Assembly: GCA_002503205.1 (NCBI GenBank)
Contig: DARE01000018.1
Location: 1-6,149, forward strand
DNA: 6,149 nucleotides
Direction: 5' to 3'
From: Thermoplasmatales archaeon UBA447
GTDB lineage: Archaea > Thermoplasmatota > Thermoplasmata > Thermoplasmatales > Thermoplasmataceae
Every line of letters begins with the position of its first letter. The stretch's first letter is position 1. A model generated the notes under the pieces. It made no database searches, was not told where the DNA came from, and was given only the letters and a program-made list of their open reading frames with translations. Position numbers and translations under genes: made by a program. This document shows, piece after piece, positions 1-5,259 of this stretch.

Positions 1-33
1 TAAAGTGAAGCAATACAGGAAACCATAGAACAG

Positions 34-41
34 TTATATAA
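34..41 (+). promoter_or_regulatory. Archaeal TATA box (box A) for tRNA-Ser
   Basis: The sequence TTATATAA is centred about 27 bp upstream of the first base of the tRNA, the usual distance between an archaeal TATA box and its transcription start. The purine-rich bases just upstream (around 26-33) could be the TFB-recognition element. Nothing else is recognisable in bases 1-33. Confidence 0.7.
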
Positions 42-64
42 TTCCAAACAATTAAGAGGGGAAA

Positions 65-147
65 GCTGGGATAGCCTAGCCTGGTAAGGCGCAGGTCTGG
101 AAAGCCTGTGCTCTCGTAGCTCGGGAGTTCGAATCTCCCTCCCAGCG
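65..147 (+). tRNA. tRNA-Ser, anticodon GGA
   Basis: A complete class II tRNA can be folded by hand. The acceptor stem GCTGGGA (65-71) pairs with TCCCAGC (140-146), with G147 as discriminator. The D arm pairs 74-76 with 88-90 and carries the conserved GG at 83-84. The anticodon stem 92-96/104-108 encloses the loop CTGGAAA, so the anticodon is GGA (99-101), which reads UCC/UCU serine codons. A long variable region (109-122) contains a GCT/AGC mini-stem, as expected for serine tRNA. The T arm is GGGAG-TTCGAAT-CTCCC (123-139). CCA is not encoded, no intron interrupts the anticodon loop, and a short T run (148-151) follows the gene and may help termination. Confidence 0.96.
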
Positions 148-241
148 TTTTAGAATATCTGTAGAAAAATTGGATCAACGCCCCTATATTCAATATTGCT
201 TATTTCTTGAATTTTCATATAATAAGGATATTAAGGCAATT

Positions 242-249
242 CTATATTG
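242..249 (+). promoter_or_regulatory. Probable TATA box for coaA
   Basis: CTATATTG is centred about 27 bp upstream of the ATG at 272, so transcription would begin at or next to the start codon and give a leaderless mRNA. The rest of 148-271 is AT-rich and holds other TATA-like strings (for example TATAATAA at 218-225), but no gene. Part of it is an open frame in phase with coaA that begins with TTG at 170. It has no recognisable protein similarity and is best read as leader DNA. Confidence 0.5.
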
Positions 250-271
250 TGCCTTAAGCGGGGCTTTAGAT

Positions 272-1234
272 ATGTTCAGCAACCTTAACAGAAATGGGGC
301 TTCCCCATATGTGGCTTTCAACAGGACAGAGTGGAGCAGGCTGAGAAATTCCACTCCAATGACAATATCTGAGGATGAACTGAAAATAATAAGGGGAATC
401 AATGAAAGGGTCTCATCCGTTGAGGTTGAAGAGGTGTATCTGGCCATTTCAAGGCTTCTCAAGCTCTATTTTGATGCTTCGTCCCAGCTCTTCAGGGCTC
501 GCAAGACTTTTCTCAGTGAAGATGTTGACAGGGTCCCCTATGTTATAGGAATTGCAGGGAGCGTTGCTGTTGGAAAAAGCACGACCGGAAGGCTGCTTAA
601 GACACTCCTGTCCCGCTGGCCGGAAAGGCCAAAGGTGGATCTTGTCGCCACGGACGGATTCCTTTATCCGAATTCAGTTCTTGGAGAGAAGGGGCTGATG
701 GAAAGGAAAGGGTTTCCGGAAAGTTATGATCTCCGTTCACTTATAAGGTTCCTCTATGATTTGAAGTCGGGAAAACCAGAAATAAAAATTCCTGTATATT
801 CGCACCTAATCTATGATATTGTCCCAGACAAATTCGAAATAATTGACAAGCCTGATATCCTCATACTGGAGGGCCTCAATGTTCTCCAGACAAGGCACAC
901 GCTTCCAAGATCTGTTGTAGCACCGGAACTCCTAGTTTCAGATTTCTTTGACTTCTCCATATATGTGGACGCACTTGAGCAGGACATAAAGCAGTGGTAC
1001 ATTGATCGTTTTCTTATTTTCAGGGAGACAGCATTCAGGGATCCTCAATCTTTCTTCAGGAAGTATGGAGACCTTGGTGTGGAAGACGCAAAAAGAACCG
1101 CATCGGAGATATGGGACCGGATTAATGGTGTGAATCTACGAGAGAATATAGAGCCAACAAAATACCATTCTGATCTGATTCTCAGAAAGGGTGCAGATCA
1201 TTCAGTGACGAATGTTTACATGAGGAGAATTTAG
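272..1234 (+). CDS. coaA: Type I pantothenate kinase (CoaA)
   Basis: This enzyme phosphorylates pantothenate with ATP, the first step of coenzyme A synthesis in the cytoplasm. From the ATG at 272 it is 320 residues long, close to the 316 of E. coli CoaA, and it aligns with that protein nearly end to end from memory. Visible landmarks are SPYVAFNRTEW near the N terminus, the P-loop GSVAVGKST (96-104, Lys102), TDGF with Asp128, GFPESYD, PVYSHLIYD with His178, PDILILEGLNVLQ, WYIDRFLIF (Tyr243, Arg246, Phe250) and an asparagine-rich INGVNLRENI segment. The equivalents of the E. coli residues that bind CoA for feedback inhibition (Arg106, His177, Phe247) are all present. An in-frame TTG at 170 would add 34 residues without similarity; the ATG with its TATA box is preferred. 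The gene lies just after tRNA-Ser, and its stop overlaps that of the convergent tfx-like gene. Most archaea use pantoate kinase instead, so a bacterial origin is likely. Confidence 0.95.
   Translation: MFSNLNRNGASPYVAFNRTEWSRLRNSTPMTISEDELKIIRGINERVSSVEVEEVYLAISRLLKLYFDASSQLFRARKTFLSEDVDRVPYVIGIAGSVAVGKSTTGRLLKTLLSRWPERPKVDLVATDGFLYPNSVLGEKGLMERKGFPESYDLRSLIRFLYDLKSGKPEIKIPVYSHLIYDIVPDKFEIIDKPDILILEGLNVLQTRHTLPRSVVAPELLVSDFFDFSIYVDALEQDIKQWYIDRFLIFRETAFRDPQSFFRKYGDLGVEDAKRTASEIWDRINGVNLRENIEPTKYHSDLILRKGADHSVTNVYMRRI
1212..1221 (-). promoter_or_regulatory. Third copy of the ATGTAAACAT element, inside coaA
   Basis: ATGTTTACAT is the exact reverse complement of the 10-mer found twice in the tfx/wtpA promoter region; with site 1 the match extends to 11 bases (ATGTAAACATT). 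It sits within the last codons of coaA, just past the 3' end of the tfx-like gene. It may be a regulator site or a chance match forced by coding. Confidence 0.35.
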
Positions 1235-1635
1235 AGGTACTTTATCCCACCGTCCTGCAGTAAAATGACTTCAACACCACGCTTCATCTTCCCATTCTTG
1301 AGATCGGGCCCAAGATAACCTCTTAACCCGGATAATAAAGAAAGAGTGTTATCTTTCAGCTTTATTCCATTTTTATCAGCATAATTCATTATCATCTTGC
1401 TTGCATCAAGAATGTGTGTTCCAGGCTCAATTGAAAATGTTGAAACCATAAGGGATTCCTTTGCCAGGTTGATTGTATTCACAGCTTTTTCAAGATTTTC
1501 CCTGAATCTTCTTTCTGTGATGCTGACATCCTGAACCGTAATACAAAGCTTCGAGGCTATTTCGGAATGAGACATTCCTGCCATTGAAAGGCGCCTTATT
1601 TCCAGCTGCCTATCTGTGAACAGTGTGCGCATCAT
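1231..1635 (-). CDS. tfx: Tfx-family DNA-binding transcriptional regulator
   Basis: A 134-residue protein with an N-terminal helix-turn-helix and a small C-terminal domain, the architecture and length of the archaeal Tfx family. Residues 4-20 (TLFTDRQLEIRRLSMAG) form the first helix, SHSEIASKL (22-30) the second, and VQDVSITERRFRENLEKA (34-51) the recognition helix and the linker helix, in the style of a sigma-70 region 4 fold. The C-terminal part keeps the family pattern: EPGTHILDASKMI, YADKNGIKL, and a final strand pair VEVILLQDGGIKYL. Tfx of Methanothermobacter was described as binding at the molybdate-induced fmdECB operon. Here the gene is divergent from a tungstate/molybdate-type importer, which points to local control of oxyanion uptake (inference). 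Two adjacent ATGs (1635 and 1632) could start it. No ribosome-binding site is present. Its TAA overlaps the coaA TAG. Confidence 0.88.
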   Translation of the reverse strand: MMRTLFTDRQLEIRRLSMAGMSHSEIASKLCITVQDVSITERRFRENLEKAVNTINLAKESLMVSTFSIEPGTHILDASKMIMNYADKNGIKLKDNTLSLLSGLRGYLGPDLKNGKMKRGVEVILLQDGGIKYL

Positions 1636-1654
1636 TTCTGTAATTGAACCAAAT

Positions 1655-1664
1655 ATGTAAACAT
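1655..1664. promoter_or_regulatory. Operator-like near-palindrome, site 1 (tfx-proximal)
   Basis: ATGTAAACAT consists of perfect half-sites ATGT and ACAT around a 2-base AA spacer. It lies 20-30 bp upstream of the tfx start and would overlap a TATA position for a leaderless tfx transcript, fitting autoregulation. An identical copy lies exactly 30 bp further along. That Tfx is the binder is inference. Confidence 0.65.
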
Positions 1665-1668
1665 TTCC

Positions 1669-1676
1669 ATTTAAAT
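1669..1676 (-). promoter_or_regulatory. Possible TATA box for the tfx-like gene
   Basis: ATTTAAAT lies between the two operator copies. Read on the minus strand it would place transcription initiation near 1647, leaving a leader of about a dozen bases before the start codon. A competing candidate is the TTTACATA string overlapping site 1, which would give a leaderless transcript. The sequence does not decide between them. Confidence 0.35.
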
Positions 1677-1684
1677 TGATACAA

Positions 1685-1694
1685 ATGTAAACAT
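1685..1694. promoter_or_regulatory. Operator-like near-palindrome, site 2 (importer-proximal)
   Basis: This is the second exact ATGTAAACAT, 30 bp centre to centre from site 1, about three helical turns, so both would face the same side of the DNA. It ends directly before the TATA box of the importer and covers the place of the TFB-recognition element (roughly -39 to -30 from the wtpA ATG). A bound protein there could either block or recruit the general factors. Confidence 0.68.
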
Positions 1695-1695
1695 C

Positions 1696-1705
1696 TTAAA
1701 ATATA
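1696..1705 (+). promoter_or_regulatory. TATA box of the wtpABC operon
   Basis: TTAAAATATA is centred about 24-26 bp upstream of the ATG at 1724. No ribosome-binding site precedes the ATG, so a leaderless mRNA is expected. Confidence 0.65.
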
Positions 1706-1723
1706 CTACCCTGATTCCCTGAT

Positions 1724-2746
1724 ATGAACAGGAAAATCCTGGTTGTCATTGTGGCTGTTGCAGTCATTGCTATAGGAATTGGCATACATCTGGCCACATC
1801 CGCAAAGCCAAAGGGTGAGATATCTGTTTTCTCTGCGGATGCTTACCTTCAGGAGAGCAATACACTTCTGAGCGCATTTCGGAACAGTTCCGGGACACAG
1901 TATCTTCCAGTCAAATCCGGGGGTTCATTTGATATGGCAAGGGAAATAGGCCAGGGTGAGAGATCTACCAACTTTATCAGTGTCTCACTGTCCTCATACA
2001 ACCAGAGCTATCTTGGTTCACACTATTCCGGCTGGGCTGTTGCGTTTGCCTCTGATCATATGGCACTTGCCTACGCACCCCATTCCGTATCAACACCGGC
2101 TGAAAACAGCATAGTTTCTGATCTGAAAACAGGATATGCCAGTAACAACACAACCCTCCTTAATGAGGGATACAAATTGCTAACCTCAGGATTGGTAAAG
2201 GTAGGAATATCAGATCCCCTTTCCGATCCGGCAGGATACAGAGCCTGGATAAGCCTGGAGATAGCTGGAAAACTCTTTGCCAATAATCAGTCCTATTACA
2301 TGAACCGGCTGATATCCAACAAAGGAAACAGAACAGCCTCAAGTGCTGCTGAACTTGTCTCCCCGCTGGTAAGTGGAGATATACAGTTCCTTTTCATATA
2401 CAAGTCTGCTGCAATTGCAAAGGGCCTTGATTATATCAATCTTTCCAGTTATACTGGGCTTGGGAATTCCAGCCTGGCATCATTTTATTCACAATTCTCC
2501 CTGAACTATTCTGGAACTGTCTTCACAGGAAAACCCATATATCTTTTCATCTCCGATCCTGCTGGAGAGCCATATTCTGGAATCGCAGAGAATTTCACCA
2601 GTTTCGTTATAGGTCACAGCACATTACTTTCAGCCTACGGGCTGAAGCCTCTCACCCATGGCATTCTCTTTAACTCCACAAAGCCTCCCCAGTTCATTTA
2701 TAATATGATTGGAAATGGAGAACTGACAGAAGGTGGACCTATCTGA
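1724..2746 (+). CDS. wtpA: Tungstate/molybdate-type ABC transporter substrate-binding protein
   Basis: This is the extracellular binding protein of the importer and would capture an oxyanion for the permease. Of its 340 residues, 4-27 form one hydrophobic signal or anchor helix with no lipobox cysteine, so it is either cleaved or stays membrane-tethered. The mature part keeps WtpA-like blocks: ISVFSADAY (33-41), VKSGGSFDMAREIG (63-76), YSGWAVAFASDHMALAY (101-117), and ISDPLSDPAGYRAW (162-175), where Asp168 matches the metal-oxyanion aspartate of archaeal WtpA/ModA. The block usually carrying a glutamate ligand (FEYKS in homologues, from memory) reads FIYKS here (222-228), so Ile225 replaces it. 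About eleven N-X-S/T sequons suggest heavy surface glycosylation. It is the first gene of the operon, with the permease following directly. The wtpA family is well supported; the exact substrate (tungstate, molybdate or another oxyanion) is not. Confidence 0.85.
   Translation: MNRKILVVIVAVAVIAIGIGIHLATSAKPKGEISVFSADAYLQESNTLLSAFRNSSGTQYLPVKSGGSFDMAREIGQGERSTNFISVSLSSYNQSYLGSHYSGWAVAFASDHMALAYAPHSVSTPAENSIVSDLKTGYASNNTTLLNEGYKLLTSGLVKVGISDPLSDPAGYRAWISLEIAGKLFANNQSYYMNRLISNKGNRTASSAAELVSPLVSGDIQFLFIYKSAAIAKGLDYINLSSYTGLGNSSLASFYSQFSLNYSGTVFTGKPIYLFISDPAGEPYSGIAENFTSFVIGHSTLLSAYGLKPLTHGILFNSTKPPQFIYNMIGNGELTEGGPI
2731..2736 (+). promoter_or_regulatory. Ribosome-binding site that may define an upstream permease start
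   Basis: AGGTGG, near the end of wtpA, matches the core of the anti-Shine-Dalgarno complement. It is far too distant from the GTG at 2791, but lies 6 to 9 bases before CTG 2743 and ATT 2746, both in the permease frame, which is open back to 2704. It may point to a non-standard start coupled to the wtpA stop. Confidence 0.4.
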
Positions 2747-2790
2747 TTAAAGCTGAAGGATTCAGGAAAGACGGGATAGCGATCTGGTCG

Positions 2791-3561
2791 GTGATTTCAC
2801 TTATCCTCATATTGCTCCCAATTTCTCTTGTCCTATATTTTGGATTTGCGGTTTACAGAAGTCCGCAGGGTTATTCACCTGCCGTCTTCCATTCCATTGC
2901 ACTGACCTTTTTTTCGGCCTCACTTTCTGCTATTCTCGTATTCCTCGTGTTCACTCCTCTTTCCTATGTTCTATCACGGAGTTCCGGCCGCATGGCTGAG
3001 GCAATTTCTGATATACCTGCCTCAATTCCCCACCCCATAGTTGGAATTGCATTTCTGATACTTGGAAGCCCAATAACACCTTTCGGAAGGTTCCTGGCAG
3101 AACATGGGTTGGGTTTTTACGATTCAATCCTTGGGCTAGTGCTTGTTCTTTCTTTCATATCCGCCCCCATATACATAAGATCAGCCCAGTCCCTTTTTTC
3201 CTCTCTTAACAGGGAACACGAAGATTTCGCATCAACGCTTGGGAAAGGGAGATCATCCATACTGTACGGTCTTCTGATTCCCTCCAATGCAAGGGGCCTT
3301 TTATCCGCATCTCTGACATCCATGAGCAGGGCAATAAGCGAGTTTGGATCTGTCGCAATACTTGTATTCTATGTCTCCGGAGGGTTCTTCAATGGAACTG
3401 AAACTGCCTCAGTCCTGATTTACCAGTATTACGGATATTATGGGCCCGGGCCTGCAATAACTGCCTCTGCCATACTCATAGTCATATCTGTGGCAGTTCT
3501 AATAGCAGTGAAGTTCCTGAGCAGAGGAAGAGCCAGAACAGAAAGTGTGATGCATGCATGA
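2791..3561 (+). CDS. wtpB: Tungstate/molybdate-type ABC transporter permease
   Basis: This is the membrane-spanning subunit, forming the oxyanion channel as a dimer. At 256 residues from the GTG at 2791 it has about six hydrophobic segments and the typical permease block DIPASIPHPIVGIAFLILG (about residues 74-92). The cytoplasmic EAA-type coupling loop, which docks on the ATPase, is seen as EDFASTLGKGRSSI, then LIPSNARG (about 143-167). RAISEFGSVAIL and a positive C-terminal tail (LSRGRARTES) follow. The frame is open upstream to 2704, and the extra residues KAEGFRKDG before the first helix look like a normal positive cytoplasmic N terminus, so the true start may be CTG 2743 or ATT 2746. The stop overlaps the ATPase start by four bases (ATGA), indicating translational coupling. 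Confidence 0.85.
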   Translation: MISLILILLPISLVLYFGFAVYRSPQGYSPAVFHSIALTFFSASLSAILVFLVFTPLSYVLSRSSGRMAEAISDIPASIPHPIVGIAFLILGSPITPFGRFLAEHGLGFYDSILGLVLVLSFISAPIYIRSAQSLFSSLNREHEDFASTLGKGRSSILYGLLIPSNARGLLSASLTSMSRAISEFGSVAILVFYVSGGFFNGTETASVLIYQYYGYYGPGPAITASAILIVISVAVLIAVKFLSRGRARTESVMHA

Positions 3562-4169
3562 CAGTTTCCGTCCATATAGAAACAGAGGCAGGGTATTTCA
3601 GGCTAAATGCCAGGTTCAGCGGACAGGGCATTATAAATGTGATCGGAGAAAACGGCTCCGGAAAGACGTTCCTTATGCGATGCATTGCCGGGCTTGCAAG
3701 TTGCAGGAGTTCAAGAGTTCTTGTCAATGGAAGGGACGTTTCTCAGGAACCACCGGACCGGAGATCAATCGTATATGCGTCACAGAATTCCTACTTCATA
3801 TCCATGACTTCTGACAGGCATATTGTTTATGTGATGGATAGAGCAAAGTATGACAGTACCGCTGTCGAAGATATTGCTGAAGGCCTCCAGATACCCCTCA
3901 ACAGAAAAATGTCACAGCTAAGCCAGGGCCAGAGGATGCGGGTGACAATAGCCACTGCACTTCTCTCTGGTAGGGAGGTCATACTTCTTGATGAAGTCCT
4001 TTCAAACATATCAGCTGGAAAGGATGTGCTGGATTACCTCAGGGATTTCTCAAAGAAGAACCAAGTGGATATAATGATCGTATCCCACGGATATTCCATT
4101 CCTGACCCGGACCTCCTGGTGAGAATGGATATGGGAACTGCATATGTGGAAAGCCAGGCACATGAATGA
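3558..4169 (+). CDS. wtpC: ABC transporter ATP-binding protein, compact WtpC/ModC type
   Basis: This is the cytoplasmic ATPase that powers the importer. All core motifs are in order: Walker A GENGSGKT (30-37, Lys36), Q-loop Gln76 in VYASQNSYF, signature LSQGQ (121-125), Walker B VILLDE (141-146, catalytic Glu146) and switch His177 in IVSHG. At 203 residues it is a bare nucleotide-binding domain: the C-terminal TOBE/regulatory domain common in WtpC/ModC is absent, and the segment between the Q-loop and signature is short. The D-loop, normally close to SALD, reads SNIS (149-152), so its aspartate is missing. The start ATG overlaps the permease stop (ATGA), with GTGAT at 3547-3551 as a plausible ribosome-binding site. 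The position in the operon makes it the partner of the preceding permease. Confidence 0.87.
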   Translation: MTVSVHIETEAGYFRLNARFSGQGIINVIGENGSGKTFLMRCIAGLASCRSSRVLVNGRDVSQEPPDRRSIVYASQNSYFISMTSDRHIVYVMDRAKYDSTAVEDIAEGLQIPLNRKMSQLSQGQRMRVTIATALLSGREVILLDEVLSNISAGKDVLDYLRDFSKKNQVDIMIVSHGYSIPDPDLLVRMDMGTAYVESQAHE

Positions 4170-4215
4170 TGCCCCAGTTCCTTGAGAAATGAAAAAGCAT
4201 TAGAACCGAGAACAC

Positions 4216-5208
4216 ATGGATGATATCATGAAATTCGCAATTATTGGGCTCGGAAACCATGCCATAAACAGAGTAATGCCTGCCATTGCCTCATCAGGAA
4301 ACACTATTGGCGCCATTTACAGCAGAAATCATGAGAAGGCATCAAAAGAGTCAGAAAAATACGGTGCAGAACCTTTCACCAACCTTGAAAGCCTTTTCAG
4401 GAAAGGCGACTTTGAATCTGTATACATCTCCTCCCCCAATTTCCTTCACTTTGAGCATGCGAAGATGTCCCTTGAAAAGGGAAAAAATGTACTTCTTGAG
4501 AAACAGATGACTCTTTCATCAGAAGATGCCGAAAAACTTGTCTATATGGCAAAGGAGAAAAAACTGACCCTTTCTGTTGGATTTCATATGCGTTTCCACC
4601 CGGCTGTGCAGGAGCTCCGGGAGATGGTGCAGAACAGTTCCCTTGGCCAGATCACATATGTTTCAGGCATCTGGGGAGGCTTATCCGTGAACCGGGCAAA
4701 GGACCCGGACAGGGAATGGTGGGATGACCCATCAAAGGTAGGTGGCGGTTCAGTAATGGGTACCGGTGTCCACGTTATCGATACGGTAAATTTCATCCTT
4801 GGAAAACACCCTCAGACAGTTTCCTGCATGAAGAAGCCCGATGATTCCGTTGTGGAAGATACATTTGCCCTCCTTGCAGACTACAATGGGACCATTGCCA
4901 GCATTGTTTCCTCCAGATCAATGAAAAATCCCAGAAATGATCTGGTCATATCGGGGACGGGAAATACTGTTGTTGCATCTGGCCTGTTCGGAACAACTGT
5001 TGACTGCAAGCTTACAGGTCCTGAAGGAATGCTGATAAAACAGTATTCCAGCCTGAACATGTATCAGGAGGAGATACTCTCGTTCGCCAGGAAGTGTGGA
5101 GGAAAGGATGAGATCATAGCATCAGGGGAGGATGGAGCGACAGTAGTGAAAATAGTGAATTCAGCTATGGAATCCCAGAAGAAAGGCAGTATAGTGAACG
5201 TAAACTGA
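4216..5208 (+). CDS. Gfo/Idh/MocA-family NAD(P)-dependent oxidoreductase
   Basis: A cytoplasmic dehydrogenase of the glucose-fructose oxidoreductase / inositol dehydrogenase family, which generally oxidises or reduces sugars, cyclitols or their derivatives. Its 330 residues fit the family. An N-terminal Rossmann fold begins at residue 6 with KFAIIGLGNHA (G11, G13, A16) followed by VMPAI. SVYISSPNFLH (68-78) and LLEKQMTLS (93-101) hold the expected Lys96 of the EKP motif, here EKQ. GFHMRFHPAVQEL leads into the C-terminal domain, where GGGSVMGTGVHVIDTVNFILG (177-197) supplies His186 and Asp189. The start could also be ATG 4228, which places the first strand closer to the N terminus as in relatives. 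It follows wtpC after 46 bases, with no clear TATA box or terminator between, so read-through from the importer operon is possible. The substrate cannot be told from the sequence. Confidence 0.85.
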   Translation: MDDIMKFAIIGLGNHAINRVMPAIASSGNTIGAIYSRNHEKASKESEKYGAEPFTNLESLFRKGDFESVYISSPNFLHFEHAKMSLEKGKNVLLEKQMTLSSEDAEKLVYMAKEKKLTLSVGFHMRFHPAVQELREMVQNSSLGQITYVSGIWGGLSVNRAKDPDREWWDDPSKVGGGSVMGTGVHVIDTVNFILGKHPQTVSCMKKPDDSVVEDTFALLADYNGTIASIVSSRSMKNPRNDLVISGTGNTVVASGLFGTTVDCKLTGPEGMLIKQYSSLNMYQEEILSFARKCGGKDEIIASGEDGATVVKIVNSAMESQKKGSIVNVN

Positions 5209-5230
5209 TATTCTCCAATGATTGTTTTCC

Positions 5231-5259
5231 GGAGGATCTGATTTCATTTGAAAATCGGA
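5231..5259 (+). promoter_or_regulatory. Ribosome-binding site followed by a hairpin around a TTG start
   Basis: GGAGG (5231-5235) is a strong Shine-Dalgarno sequence. Directly after it TCTGATTT (5237-5244) can pair with AAATCGGA (5252-5259), one pair being a wobble, leaving a 7-base loop that contains the candidate start TTG 5248. The strong ribosome-binding site is the reason for choosing TTG 5248; GTG 5260 and GTG 5272 are alternatives. No T tract follows, so it is not an intrinsic terminator. Confidence 0.4.

Noticed and set aside
170..271. A 34-residue N-terminal extension of coaA from TTG 170
   Set aside because: It is AT-rich, has no similarity to CoaA N termini as I know them, contains the best-placed TATA box, and the ATG at 272 gives the normal family length.
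190..462. A 90-residue minus-strand frame at the coaA 5' end
   Set aside because: It overlaps conserved CoaA residues on the plus strand and has no recognisable features of its own.
3554..3814. An 86-residue plus-strand frame starting at ATG 3554
   Set aside because: It is an out-of-frame shadow of the ATPase gene, which has all ABC motifs in the other frame.
5209..5247. An intrinsic terminator after the oxidoreductase gene
   Set aside because: There is only a short T-rich stretch; the nearby hairpin has no T tract after it and sits over the next gene's start.
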